A stretch of DNA of 64,000 bases from Paenibacillus sp. P25 (GCA_024704175.1 CP085629.1:4588001-4652000), one strand, 5' to 3'; shown: positions 18,635-28,496, numbered from the stretch's first letter. Made by a program: numbers and translations. The notes: generated by a model from the letters alone, not told the origin.

Positions 18635-19440
18635 CTAGAATGCGTCTTCTCCCATTTGCAGCTTGGCCACAACCGGGTAATGATCGGAAGGATAGCCGCC
18701 ATCGATCATCCGCCGGTCCACCCTCGTTTCCAGCACCTTCACTTCAGGGGTTACAAAAATATAATCGATCGGCTCCCCTGATCCCCGCCCAGAAAGCTGT
18801 GCGCAGTCAGCCCGATCTCGCCGTCCAACGCTGCGTAGGCATCCTTCAGTTCCGTCTGCCGTTCCATATACTCCGTCTCTCCCCGCAGGAAACGGATCGG
18901 CAGATCGCCGGGATAGCTGTTGAAATCGCCCGTCAGCAGCACCGGCGTACCGTGCTCTTCACGGTGCTTCCGGATCGCATCCCAGATCAGGCGGGCACCC
19001 TGGTTCCGGGCTTCCTGGCCGATATGGTCCAAGTGGGTGTTAAAGACCGCAAACGCCGTACCGGTTCCCCGGTGTACAAAACGCGCCCAGGTGCAGATCC
19101 GCGGAAGGTTGCTGTCCCAGCTTTGCGAAGCGGCCGTCTCCGGCGTTTCCGAGAGCCAGAACGTGCGGTGCTCCACGAGGTCCAACTCATCCTTCTTATA
19201 AAAAATCGCGCAGTGCTCATTCTCCTGTCCGCCGTGACGCCCGGTTCCCGCCCAGGCATAATCGCTCAGCCGTTCGTGCAGCGCTTTCAGCATAGCGTAA
19301 TAGCCTTCCTGCGTGCCGACGATCAGCGGATCATGGTCCCGAATGATCGCTGCGGCCTTGCCGATCCGGTTGGTCCACTGATTCGGTCCGTCATTCGGCG
19401 TATCGTATCTCAAATTGAAGGTCATCGCATGAAACAGCAT
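18635..19440 (-). CDS. Endonuclease/exonuclease/phosphatase (EEP)-fold phosphodiesterase, one frameshift
   Basis: Mg-dependent EEP-fold hydrolase of about 268 residues. Motifs in order: MTFNLRYDTPNDG, IVGTQEGYYAML (metal-binding Glu), NTHLDHIGQEARNQGARL, VLLTGDFNSYPGD (Asp and Asn). After a missing G in a run of four near 18779, DYIFVTPEVKVLETRVDRR and YPSDHYPVVAKL (catalytic Asp-His) follow. The true stop is at 18635. The family cleaves phosphodiester or phosphomonoester bonds in nucleic acids, lipids or inositol phosphates; position between a PHP esterase and a glycosidase suggests a sugar-linked phosphodiester. Starts 12 bases after the PHP gene. No signal peptide. Confidence 0.85.
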
Positions 19441-19451
19441 CGTCCGTCACC

Positions 19452-20744
19452 TCACTGGGATAGGTTGAAATAAATCGGGTTCGTCACCGCGGCGAGCAGC
19501 GTCTCCTCCACGACGTCAAAGTGGCGCCACACTTCCGCCCTGTAAAATAACCGGCCGTCCGGCGCCGCCTTCAGCTGCAGGCTTCCGTTCTCGGCGACTA
19601 CCAACTCCTGCTCCACACCCCGGTCGCTGATCAGCTTGATCCGGTCTCCGGCCAGCAAATCCTCCGCATGCACGACTACCTCTTGGCTCGCTTCCCCGGC
19701 AGGCACGATGTCCCCCATTCGGTAGCGCCCGCAGCTCAACTCGGCGAACGGGCCGTCCGGCGCATACGTGATGAGAACGCGGCCTTGCTCAATGCCCGCC
19801 AAGATCGCTTCCACCGTCTTCTCCTCCGCCCACACCCAGGTGCAGGGCATCGCATGCTTCACGAAGCGGTCCGGACGGTGTACGTCGCTTCCGCCGACAG
19901 CAACCAGCCGTCTGCCCGAAGCCAGCTGCTCCTGCCACCAGGCTAGGGCCCTCGCATTACGCTCCGACCACGGCCCGTTCCAAATCTCCACCCAGTCGTA
20001 ACCGGTGGTCATATCCCACTCCCATGGGCACCATTCGCAATGCGGGTGATTCAGCACGATCTTGGCCCCGCGCTCCCGGGCGATCCGGAGCTTCTCATTC
20101 ACATCTTCCTGCCCGGCCACCCGAAAATCGTCCATCGGATCGGTTACCCCGAGGAAATTGCTGTGCCCGAAGTTCGTCGTAAATTCCGTTCCCGGAATCA
20201 TCAGCACCTTCGTATTCCGAGGGTAGGCCAAATTTTGGCTGATCGTGTTGTGGTCGGTCATGGCGATAAAATCGCAGCCCAGCCGCTCCATGATCGCCGC
20301 ATTCTCCTCCAGCGTAAACGTCCCGTCGCTGTGAACGCTGTGTGTGTGCAGGTCCCCCTTCAGCCAGCGCGGCGTTTGATAAACGAACTCCACCGTCACC
20401 GTGACCGTGCAGCCCTCCTCTGGAACCTTGTAAGCGTTATGCAGTACGGCCCAATCCCCGGGAGCAAGCGCTCCCGGCAAATAACCCGGGGTCGCTTCGG
20501 CCTGCGCAATCCGAAACCCCGTGCGCGCGCCCCCGCTCCAGCCTCTCACCCGAGCCGCATCCCGCACTCCAAGATCGATCACGGCCTTCGGCTCGCCGTG
20601 CGATTCCACTTCGTAAGCGACGCGGAGTTCTTCTACGCCCTCCGGCATTTCGAACGGGATCTCGATATAAGCGCTTTGCTCCCGCTTCTCGATTTTCCGT
20701 GTATAGATAGCCGACGATTGTTTTCTTTCCGTGATTTTAGCCAA
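19452..20744 (-). CDS. PHP-domain metallo-phosphoesterase (CehA/McbA type)
   Basis: Cytoplasmic protein of about 430 residues. An N-terminal beta domain is followed from about residue 145 by a PHP barrel. The metal ligands are in LKGDLHTHSVHSDGTFTLEE, FIAMTDHNTISQNLAYP, PGTEFTTNFGHSNF, KIVLNHPHCEWCPWEW and LVAVGGSDVHRPDRF. The family hydrolyses phosphoesters using two or three metals. The start is decided by the ribosome site: GGGAGG then 8 bases then TTG at 20744. The longer ATG frame at 20795 would overlap the permease and lacks a site. Fifth gene of the LacI operon. Substrate unknown. Confidence 0.85.
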   Translation of the reverse strand: MAKITERKQSSAIYTRKIEKREQSAYIEIPFEMPEGVEELRVAYEVESHGEPKAVIDLGVRDAARVRGWSGGARTGFRIAQAEATPGYLPGALAPGDWAVLHNAYKVPEEGCTVTVTVEFVYQTPRWLKGDLHTHSVHSDGTFTLEENAAIMERLGCDFIAMTDHNTISQNLAYPRNTKVLMIPGTEFTTNFGHSNFLGVTDPMDDFRVAGQEDVNEKLRIARERGAKIVLNHPHCEWCPWEWDMTTGYDWVEIWNGPWSERNARALAWWQEQLASGRRLVAVGGSDVHRPDRFVKHAMPCTWVWAEEKTVEAILAGIEQGRVLITYAPDGPFAELSCGRYRMGDIVPAGEASQEVVVHAEDLLAGDRIKLISDRGVEQELVVAENGSLQLKAAPDGRLFYRAEVWRHFDVVEETLLAAVTNPIYFNLSQ

Positions 20745-20772
20745 TTTCCGTTCCTCCCGCCGCCTGGCTTTC

Positions 20773-21639
20773 CTATTCTTTATTCGCCCCGACAAAGATG
20801 CCTTTCACGAAATACTTCTGCACATACGGATAAATGATAATGAGGGGCAAGAGCGCAATGACGATGCCCGCCATTCGGACATTCGTTGTAATCATAAAAT
20901 TGCTCGAGGTCGCATCGGTATCGACGATCAGCGACTTCAGTGCGATCTGCAGCGTATATTTGGCGTGGTTGTTAATGTAGAGCAGCGCCGGCGTAAACTG
21001 ATTCCAGCGGCTCACGAATTCGAACAGGGTGACCGTAGCAAGGCCCGCTTTGGCCAGCGGCAGATACATCGTCGCAAAAATGCGCAAATCCCCCGCACCG
21101 TCCATTCGCGCAGACTCGGACATTTCGTAAGGAACGCTTAAGAAAAAGTTGCGCATCAGCAGCACGCTGAAGCCCGACACGAGCCCCGATAATATCAAGG
21201 CGGTCAGCGTATTGAGCAAGCCGAGCTCTTTGTTCACGACATACAGCGGAATCATGATCGCTTCGCCCGGAACCATCATGGTCACGAGGATCATCGACAC
21301 CATCAGCTTCTTCCCCGGCGGCCCCTGCTGCACAAGCACATAGCCGGCCATCGAGCATAACAGCACATGACCGAGCGTTCCGACGGCCGTTACGATCACA
21401 TTGTTGGTAAAAGGCAAATAAAGCTGCATCCGGCTCCAGACCGTCGTGAAGCCTTCCACGCTGAACACCTTGGGCCACAGAACGATCCCCGGCTGCATCG
21501 AAGCGAAATTGCTGGAAAAGGCGAGCGCCAGCGTATTTAAAAACGGTATAAGCATCGTGGAGATCAGCAGCAGCAGAAACAACGTATTGACAACATCGAA
21601 GGTCCGGCTCTGCCAGCTGGTATATTTGAATGAATTCAT
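20773..21639 (-). CDS. Sugar ABC transporter permease (LplC/MalG type)
   Basis: Inner membrane permease of the carbohydrate-uptake-1 class, about 288 residues and six helices. The ATPase-contact EAA loop reads EMSESARMDGAGDLRIFATM followed by YLPLAKAGLATV. The end VQKYFVKGIFVGANKE is typical for the LplC/YtcP group. ATG at 21639 is preferred (GAGGGG 11 bases before); a GTG at 21651 would sit on that site. It pairs with the permease at 21648-22523. No ATPase gene is nearby, as usual for this subclass, which shares an MsmX-type ATPase. Confidence 0.9.
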   Translation of the reverse strand: MNSFKYTSWQSRTFDVVNTLFLLLLISTMLIPFLNTLALAFSSNFASMQPGIVLWPKVFSVEGFTTVWSRMQLYLPFTNNVIVTAVGTLGHVLLCSMAGYVLVQQGPPGKKLMVSMILVTMMVPGEAIMIPLYVVNKELGLLNTLTALILSGLVSGFSVLLMRNFFLSVPYEMSESARMDGAGDLRIFATMYLPLAKAGLATVTLFEFVSRWNQFTPALLYINNHAKYTLQIALKSLIVDTDATSSNFMITTNVRMAGIVIALLPLIIIYPYVQKYFVKGIFVGANKE

Positions 21640-21647
21640 GAACCGTC

Positions 21648-22523
21648 TCACCCCTCGTCATAGCGGATGACCGCCCGGGTAACAAATGTCAAGATAAGCG
21701 TAGCCAAAATAATCAGAAATCCGGCGGCCGAAGCCGTGCCGACCTTGAACTCGAGAATCCCTTTCTGGTACGTGTACATCATGATCACGTCCACTTTCCT
21801 CGCGATCGCGCCGTTGCGCATGACAACGATCTGGTCGAACATGCGCAGCACGCCGAGCACATTGAGCATAATGACGACCTTCATCGTGGACACAAGCTGC
21901 GGAAGCGTAATAAAGCGGACCTGCTGCCAGCGGTTGGCCCCGTCGATTCTTGCCGCCTCATAGAGCGAAGGATTGATCGCCACGATCGATGCCAAATATA
22001 AAATGCAGGTAAAGCCCATTTCCTTCCATACGGAGGTGAAGATCATGATGCCGCGGGCGTAGGTTTCGTCGGACATGAAGCTGATCGGCTTCGCCGCTCC
22101 GAATGCTTTCATCAGCTGGTTCACGATACCGGTATCCGGCGACAGCATCAGAATCCACATACCGCCGACAACGACCCAGGAGAACAAATGCGGCAGATAA
22201 ACGACCATTTGCGTCAGCTTTTTATACCAGGTAAACAGCACCTCGTTCAGCGAAAGCGCCAGCAGGATCGGCATGACGAAGCCTGCAAGCAGAGAGCCGC
22301 CTCCGATAAGCGGCGTATTCTGGAACGTATCCCAGAAGCTCGGGTCCTTCAGCACGGTCATATAATTCTCCAAGCCGACGAAAGGACGATTGCCGATCAG
22401 GCGGAAGTTCTGGAAGCTGATGATAAAGCCCCGCACAAGCGGGTAATACGAGAAGATCAGGAAGTAAGCGAGGATCGGAAGCATCATCAAATAAAGCGTT
22501 TTGAATTTCCAAACGGCTTTCAT
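21648..22523 (-). CDS. Sugar ABC transporter permease (LplB/MalF type)
   Basis: First permease of the importer, about 291 residues. It starts MKAVWKFKTLYLMMLPILAY. VGLENYMTVLKDPSFWDTF precedes the transport core. The EAA loop is SLYEAARIDGANRWQQVRFI followed by TLPQLVSTMKVVIM. The frame is open further upstream, but AAGGTGG fits the ATG at 22523. The gene ends with a TGA whose preceding GAGGGG serves as the ribosome site of the next gene. Expected partner: the lipoprotein at 22635-24063. Confidence 0.9.
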   Translation of the reverse strand: MKAVWKFKTLYLMMLPILAYFLIFSYYPLVRGFIISFQNFRLIGNRPFVGLENYMTVLKDPSFWDTFQNTPLIGGGSLLAGFVMPILLALSLNEVLFTWYKKLTQMVVYLPHLFSWVVVGGMWILMLSPDTGIVNQLMKAFGAAKPISFMSDETYARGIMIFTSVWKEMGFTCILYLASIVAINPSLYEAARIDGANRWQQVRFITLPQLVSTMKVVIMLNVLGVLRMFDQIVVMRNGAIARKVDVIMMYTYQKGILEFKVGTASAAGFLIILATLILTFVTRAVIRYDEG

Positions 22524-22592
22524 GCGGGAAGCCACCACCTTATACCGGTTGTACCGTTCTGCTGTTGTAACATGCGGGCCCGGCAGCCGGAA

Positions 22593-22618
22593 CAGGGAGT
22601 ATGCGGACATACTCCCTG
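22593..22618 (-). promoter_or_regulatory. Intercistronic hairpin after the solute-binding protein gene
   Basis: Perfect 11-bp stem CAGGGAGTATG / CATACTCCCTG with a CGGA loop and no T-run, 17 bases after the binding-protein stop. Such hairpins protect the 3' end of the upstream message, so the binding protein is made in excess over the permeases. The role is inferred from position. Confidence 0.6.
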
Positions 22619-22634
22619 ACGGCCCCAAGCCGTA

Positions 22635-24063
22635 TCAGTCGATCAGTTTGGAGGATTTCAGCTGCTCGCGCATTTTCTTCACGGCGTCGGCCGCCGGCAT
22701 TTGGCCCATGATCGCTTTGAACGAGTATTCGTTGATGATTTTCTCGGCATCGGCCCATTTCGGCGGCGTCAGCTCGAGCGAGCCGTACTTCGTCACGAGA
22801 TCCTGCGCTTCCTGCACGCCGGGCAGCTTGCCGAACGGCGCGGGCACGTTCTTGTTGTACCAGAACGGCACTCCGTGATCCATCGCATGCTCTTTGCCCG
22901 TCTTGGTCAGCTCATACTTGCCGTCCTTCTCGGTGTAGTCGTTGTCCTTAATGCCGAGGTCTGCCCAAGATGATTCCGTCTTTGGAGTGCCACCACTCGA
23001 TGAATTCGAAGGCGGTTTTCGGATGCTCCGCGTTCACCGGAATGACCCAGACGTCCGGATCGCCGCGGCGCAGCATGTAGCTTCCGTTCGGTGTCACCAC
23101 GCCCGGCAGGCCCTTCGCCTCGAACTTGGTGTTCGGATCCTGCTCCTTCCGCGTGTTGTTCAGCATACCGACCCAGGCGTCCCAATACGTGATCATTCCC
23201 ACCCGGTCGGTCAGGAACAGATTGCGCATTTTGCCCGTATCGTTCGTCGCGAAGTTCGGATCCAGGATGCCTTCCTTATACAGCTTGTTCAGCCATTCGT
23301 AGACCGGGATCGCGGCGTCGGTGGAATATGGTACATCCAGCTTGCCGTCCTTCTCCACGTATCGCTGCTTGAGGCCCGCCGCGCTGAAGAAGCCCTGCAG
23401 CTCATACATGCCCGCGGTGCTGAGACCGAACGTATCCTTCTTGCCGTTGCCGTCCGGGTCCTGCTCCGTAAAGGCTTTAAGCACCTTATAGTAATCATCC
23501 AGTGTCTTCGGCTCCTGGAGACCCAGCTTCTTCAGCCAGTCGTTCCTTACAATCGGCATCGTACCACCCTGGAACTTGGTGAACACCCCGTAAATTTTCC
23601 CGTCCTTCGTCTTCACCTGATCCCATTCCTGCGTGGGCAGGACATTCGGATCGGACAGCGTTTTGGACGCTTTAATCTGATCCGTCAAGGGCGTGAGAAT
23701 GCCCTGGTCGATGAAGGTGTTCATCTTTTCCTTGCTGATCTGGAGCAAATCGTACTTTTCCCCGGCCGCGATCGCCGCCAGCAGCTTCTGGTCGTAATCC
23801 GAAGCCGGTTTATCCAGCTTCACCTTGATGCCGGTCAGCCGCTCGATTTCTTTCTCGAACTGGGTATTCTCTTCCGGGGTTTTGCCCCCGATCACGCCGG
23901 CCATGATGCGCAAGGAGCGTTCTTCTTTCTTGTCCTGCGCGTTCGAGGACGGTTTGTCCCCGGCCGCCCCTGTACCCGCACCGGAACCGGAGCACCCGGC
24001 CAGCACGCCTCCAAGCAGTGAAAGAGCCATCACGGAACTTACAAGCTTCTTTGTGTTAGACAT
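22635..24063 (-). CDS. Extracellular solute-binding lipoprotein (LplA/YtcQ type), one frameshift
   Basis: Substrate receptor of the importer, about 475 residues. The lipoprotein signal MALSLLGGVLAGCSGSG places a lipidated Cys after LAG. ADs: KASDYD-like KPASDYDQKLLAAIAAGEKY and NDWLKKLGLQEPKTLDDYYK are family-typical, as is FTEQDPDGNGKKDTFGLS. A shift near 22960 moves reading into the last 80 residues (VPFWYNKNVPAPFGKLPGV, then KWADAEKIINEYSFKAIMGQ). ATG at 24063 follows GGGGAGG by 6 bases. The LplA class handles oligosaccharides, often of plant or wall origin; the ligand here is unknown. Confidence 0.9.
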
Positions 24064-24186
24064 GCGAATCCTCCCCAATTTGTTCAATCGCATCTTACCC
24101 ATTGAATTTCTTGTTACTGGATGGTTAGTCTTGAAAGCTCAATTGCATCTCGAACCGGCCGGGTACACCTCCTTTACGAAATCTTA

Positions 24187-24200
24187 ATAAAGCGCTTCCA
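24187..24200 (-). promoter_or_regulatory. cre-like CcpA site before the binding-protein gene
   Basis: ATAAAGCGCTTCCA matches the catabolite-responsive element TGAAAGCGCTTTCA at 11 of 14 positions and lies 124 bases before the binding-protein start. It suggests glucose repression of the transport genes. No cleaner promoter was recognised in the 277-base gap after lacI. Confidence 0.35.
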
Positions 24201-24339
24201 AATTCAGAAGGAATATTCCGCTTAGGCAGGCATGGGGTACCCGCTTCCGTCCGCAGACCAAAGCGAACGCCGGCGCCCCTCCCAGCGGATACCCATCTCT
24301 GTATCATCCAATCCCGCGACCGTTCTTCAATCGCGTTGA

Positions 24340-25360
24340 CTACCGTCCCCTGCAGGATTCGCGGAACACCAATTTCGCTTCAATAATCGTCTGCCGGACG
24401 ACGGAGGGGTCGCTCATTTTCTCGACCAGCAGCTTGGCGGCCTCCGCACCGAGCCGGTCCGCCGACAGCTCGACCGACGTCAGCTTCGGCGTCGTTTCCT
24501 GGGCTAAAGTCGCGTCGTTGCTGAGCGCGATAACGGACAGATGCGCCGGCACATCAATACCAAGCTCCTTCGCCGCTCTCAGCACCCCTACAGCGACCCG
24601 GTCCGTATCTGTGATGACCGCGGTGTACCCCATTTTCCCATAGGTGTTCAAGAGGGATACATAGCCGTATTCCGTTGCATTAGAGTGGAGCTTCCGCGAG
24701 AAATGAATCACGTGCTCCTCGGGGAAATCGAGGCCTTGCGCCCGGAAAGCCTCGGCAAGACCGCTCTTCCGGTCATAGGCTACCGTCATGTCGGCCGATG
24801 CGTTCAAAAACAGCACCGACCGGTGGCCCAGCTTCAGCAAATATTCGCCGACCTGGAAAGCCGCTTCCGTATTATTGTTGTCCACGTAGCTGATCGCCTG
24901 ATCGATCGGGTCGGGCCGGCCGACAAGGACAAGCGGAATCCCCATTTGATTGAGCCGCTCGATGCGCGGATCGTCCTTGCGCGGGTTCAGCATAATGACG
25001 CCGTCGACAGGGTCCAGGGAAAACTGCGTCGGATCGTCTTGATCCGGCAAGCGTATCGAGCAGCACCCGGTAGCCGTGCGTGGAGCATTCCTTGATCACG
25101 CCGCTCATCATCTGCATCTCAAAGGCGGACATCGTCCCATCCTTCGAGATCGGCATCTTGAGCCCGGCGATCATCGTCTTCTTGATGGCCAAGCTGCGTG
25201 CAACATGATTGGGATAATAGCCGAGCTCCTTGGCCACCGCAAGAACGCGTTCCGTTACTTCCCGGCTGATCGGTCTTTTTTTACTGAAAACATTCGAGAC
25301 GGTCCCTTTGGAAACTCCCGCCTGTTTCGCGACATCATCGATGGTTGCCACACGTTCCAC
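24340..25360 (-). CDS. LacI-family transcriptional regulator, one frameshift
   Basis: Local repressor of the operon, about 339 residues. N-terminal HTH and hinge: ATIDDVAKQAGVSKGTVSNV and KKRPISREVTERVLAVAKEL. The ligand domain includes GVIMLNPRKDDPRIERLNQM, PLVLVGRPDPIDQAISYVDN and VITDTDRVAVGVLRAAKELG. A shift near 25045 separates GYRVLLDTL from PDQDDPTQFSLDPVDG. Two perfect 14-bp palindromes with the LacI-type central CCGG lie just upstream (25390-25446), pointing to autoregulation. The inducer is probably a sugar delivered by the adjacent importer. Confidence 0.9.
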
Positions 25361-25389
25361 TCCTTCATTCCTGCCGCACGCACAAATCG

Positions 25390-25466
25390 TTAAACCGGTT
25401 TAATGATTGAGGAAAAATAATCCGGTTTTTCGTTAAACCGGTTTAATTGCTTACGATGCTATTATA
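25390..25466 (-). promoter_or_regulatory. lacI promoter with two identical operator palindromes
   Basis: TTAAACCGGTTTAA occurs twice, at 25390-25403 and 25433-25446, centres 43 bp apart. A partial copy (AATCCGGTTTTT) lies between them at about 25418-25429. On the minus strand a TATAAT (25466-25461) lies 15 bases before the first palindrome, with TGGAAT 17 bases further up as a weak -35. Both operators thus lie just downstream of the likely start of transcription, ideal for repression. The spacing may allow looping or cooperative binding. Confidence 0.75.
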
Positions 25467-25525
25467 CGCGCCCCACCGTAAATATTCCATCATTTTTTGT
25501 TAAATGGGGATGAATTTTAAGTAAA

Positions 25526-25569
25526 CATATGACGGATCTTATGATTCCGGTTACTGGTCATATGACGGA
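25526..25569 (+). repeat. 11-bp direct repeat spaced by three helical turns
   Basis: CATATGACGGA at 25526-25536 and again at 25559-25569, exactly 33 bp apart, upstream of the stalk-domain gene. Same-face spacing suggests a regulator bound in tandem. The regulator is unknown. Confidence 0.5.
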
Positions 25570-25618
25570 CTAATTTTTATGATGGGAATATCCGGATAAA
25601 AGGAGAGTATCGAAATCG

Positions 25619-27466
25619 ATGAAAATGACATGGAACAAACGAATACGAAATTCGGCCCTATGCCTCGCGATGGCGGGCTGCATTTCGTTCGGCGGCATCG
25701 CCGGCGCTTTCGGCGAGACCCCGCCGGCGGGTGTGGTCATCAAGGAGTTCAGTCTGCTGGACACGGCCTCCGACGTTGTCGGTGCGGCGGACTTTACGCC
25801 GGAAGGGGAATAAGGACGGGCACTTCAAGCCGCTTCTCAGCCTCGCTCAGAAGACGACGATCAATGCCGTTGTGCTGCGTTCAACCGACGATTACGGTAA
25901 GGATAACTTCCAAGGCGTATGGAGAACCAACCGCGCGACCACCGGCTGGCTGCTCGGCATCGTGCAGGATAAAACCGTTACAACCGCCTCCGGTACCACC
26001 CATGAATCAGAAGTCGTCAATCCCGGCTTCCGCAAAGATGTGAAGGAGCCTGTCGGCGAGTTCCAGGGAGAGCTGACGTTCGACTTGTATGCCAGCAACA
26101 ACGGTACGATCAAGGAAACGCAGTATTACGTCCTGGAAATCGAAACGCCGCAAGGCACGGTCGTTTCCAAGCCGATTAAATACAAGAAGCCGATGGGATC
26201 AGGCGGAACCTCATCCCCGTCCGCCCCGGCTCCTGCACCCGCTCCGAGTCCGGAACCCGCCCCGGCTCCTGCGCCGGCCCCGAATCCGCAACCGGCTCCT
26301 GCTCCGGCTCCTCCCGCCAACGGTCCGACGATCAATGTATTTTTCAGAGGACAGGAGCTTCAGTTCGACGGTGCCCGTCCAATCCTTAAAGACGGTTCAA
26401 CGCTTGTGCCTTTCCGCAAGCTATTTGAAACCCTTGGCTTTACAGTGAAATGGGTGGAAACGGGAACGGCCCGGCAGGCTATTGGAACGAAGGACGGCCT
26501 TACCATCGAATTGACGATCGACAGCTCCACCGCAAAGGTAAATGGAAAGAGTGCAGCCCTGGACATGCCCGCCCAGATCCTTAACGGACAAACGTTGGTT
26601 CCCCTGCGTTTTGTAGCGGAGAACAGCGGTTACCAGGTCACCTACTCCAGTGAAGGCGGAATCGCGACGATCCAGATAAAAGACGCCGAGGTGGCCGCGG
26701 ATCCGGAGCCAACCCCAGCGCCGGCTCCGGCACCGGAACCCACTCCGACACCTTCTCCCGTCCCATCGCCGCAACCGTCACCGACGCCGGCTCCCCAGCC
26801 CCCTGCCGAGGAAGCGGAGTCCTATGTCGTTAAAGGCTACATTCGCGATGCCAATGGCAATCCGCTGCCCGGCGTTACGGTATATGCGGATAATACCTTG
26901 CTATACGACAGCAACGTCCTTGGAGTGACCGACGAATCCGGGCATTACCGGATTGAGCTGCCTCAAATCGCCACCTCATGGCGTACGGGCGCCGACCTCA
27001 CCACAACGTATAACGGCAAGGATTTCACTTTCCATTTGGTCTGCGGACGTCGACCAGCCGTTTGCCGGGAAGACGGGAGCCGTGCGCAATTTTACCTGGA
27101 AGAAATTCGACGGGCAAATATATATCTATCCGAATTACTCGTTTGATGACAACCTGCCCGAGTTTCAAATGACCGATCTGGAGCTGACGCTCACGCCTAT
27201 CGGTCCGCCGCTGGACGGCAAAGACAGGCCAAACGATCGTCAAACACGCCGGTCCTGTCCAAGGCGGAGCCGGGATTGACCAAGTGCCGATCGGCCGGTA
27301 TAAGGCGACAGCCCGGTGGATTCCGGAAGGACACGCTCCGGTCCCCATGCTGATAAGAATAAATTACACCGGTAAATATGCCGAATCCGTCGAATTCGAG
27401 TTCGATAAACCAAGAGGTGCCTCCACTTCCAACTATTTGAGCGAGCTGGAAGTCAAGGCCCCTTAA
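25619..27466 (+). CDS. Secreted stalk-domain protein with Pro-Ala linkers, three frameshifts
   Basis: Exported protein of about 615 residues. Signal peptide SALCLAMAGCISFGGIAGAF. After a shift near 25812 an unassigned beta domain follows (NAVVLRSTDDYGKDNFQG, TFDLYASNNGTIKETQYYVL). A Pro-Ala linker (PAPAPAP type, about 26215-26325) leads to a copper amine oxidase N-like stalk domain: INVFFRGQELQFDGARPI, GSTLVPFRKLFETLGF, NGQTLVPLRFVAENSGYQV. A second Pro-rich linker precedes a carboxypeptidase-regulatory-like domain (VKGYIRDANGNPLPGVTVYA). Shifts near 27040 and 27235 lead to a C-terminal beta domain. Likely cell-wall associated; function unknown. Confidence 0.85.
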
Positions 27467-27479
27467 ATTGAAAAGAAGC

Positions 27480-27517
27480 AAAAAAGACGACAGCCTTTCA
27501 GGCGTGCCGTCTTTTTT
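27480..27517 (+). terminator. Bidirectional terminator after the stalk-domain gene
   Basis: AAAAAAGACG / CGTCTTTTTT 10-bp stem enclosing a CAGCC/GGC sub-stem. U-tracts are formed on both strands, so it can also serve the convergent AraC gene. Confidence 0.85.
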
Positions 27518-27593
27518 ATTTCAGGTCGTGATTCACTTCCCTCCGCCAACGCCTGGCGCAGAAACATTCGAAATCTATAAGAAGATCGGGCCG

Positions 27594-28388
27594 TCATCTC
27601 CCTTTTCGGTACCTTTCGGGTGTAACCCCGGCCGATCTGGAAAACTGCCGGTAAAATTGGCTGGTACTGGAGAATCCCAAACGGAAGCTGATCTCCGTGA
27701 CGGTCATATCCGTATGGGTCAGCAGGCGCTTGGCTTCTTCGATTCGAAGCTGCAGCACGTATTGATAAGGCGTCATGCCAACCGCCGCTTTGAACGAGCG
27801 GACAAAATGAAACCGGCTTTGCAGCGCAATGGTCGCCATGGTGTCCAAATCGATATCCGACGTGTAATGCTCATGGATATACTCCACGGCCCGGGCGATA
27901 TGCGAATCCTTGACGAAGGGTCTTCGCGAAGCGCCGTCTGCGCGCGGCCGCCGCCTTGTAGCGTTTCAAGCAGGTAGGCAACAATATCGCATTCCGTCTG
28001 CTCCACGGCCAAACGGTCCGCCGGCTCCAGAGCAAACAGCGCTTGGGACCATCTGCGAAAATGCATAACCGCCTTCTTCGCATCAAACGATTGCGTCAGC
28101 GCAAAATCCATGGCCCCCGGCCGTTCCATTCGACGAAGCGGTCTTTTTTCACCTGAATGATCATCACTTCATCGCGGTCGCCAAGCCCAAATTCGTGCAA
28201 TTCCCGCGGATGCTGTACAAGGCCCTGCCCTTCCTCCAAATGGTAGGACCTGTTCTCATGATTAAACCGGCAAATGCCGCTCAGCGGAAAAGTAAACTGA
28301 TAAGCATCCTCATGCATATGCGGGCGGTTGGCGAATTCCCCTGGATTTTCCACAAATGAATTTGCGGCATTTCAAATATTAATTTCAT
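27594..28388 (-). CDS. AraC-family regulator with N-terminal cupin, three frameshifts
   Basis: N-terminal cupin-like sensing part: MKLIFEMPQIHLWK, then after a missing A in a run of four near 28350, PGEFANRPHMHEDAYQFTF and GQGLVQHPRELHEFGLG. Further shifts near 28110 and 27915 lead to the double HTH: MATIALQSRFHFVRSFKAAV, then GMTPYQYVLQLRIEEAKRLL and FRLGFSSTSQFYRQFSRSAG. About 264 residues. The true start is taken as ATG 28388, not the ATG at 28353, because the family N-terminus reads through the shift. Divergent to the Fsr-type exporter at 28497, its likely target. Confidence 0.8.
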
Positions 28389-28496
28389 GGCCTTCACCCG
28401 AGCCTAATTATAGCAAAAGTTGCGGACTTAGCGAGCAAGAATCACGACGATTCCCGCCGCCGTGCCTTGGTAAGATATTAGGCAAAAAGGAAAAGG

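Noticed and set aside
16278-19473. Several long plus-strand frames antisense to the DUF5054-like and EEP genes
   Set aside because: No ribosome sites and no family features; they exist because GC-rich third positions remove stops on the opposite strand.
26215-26810. Repetitive CCGGCTCCTGC-type tracts that could suggest a CRISPR or minisatellite
   Set aside because: They encode in-frame Pro-Ala and Pro-Ser-Pro-Thr linkers between domains of the stalk protein; there are no spacers.
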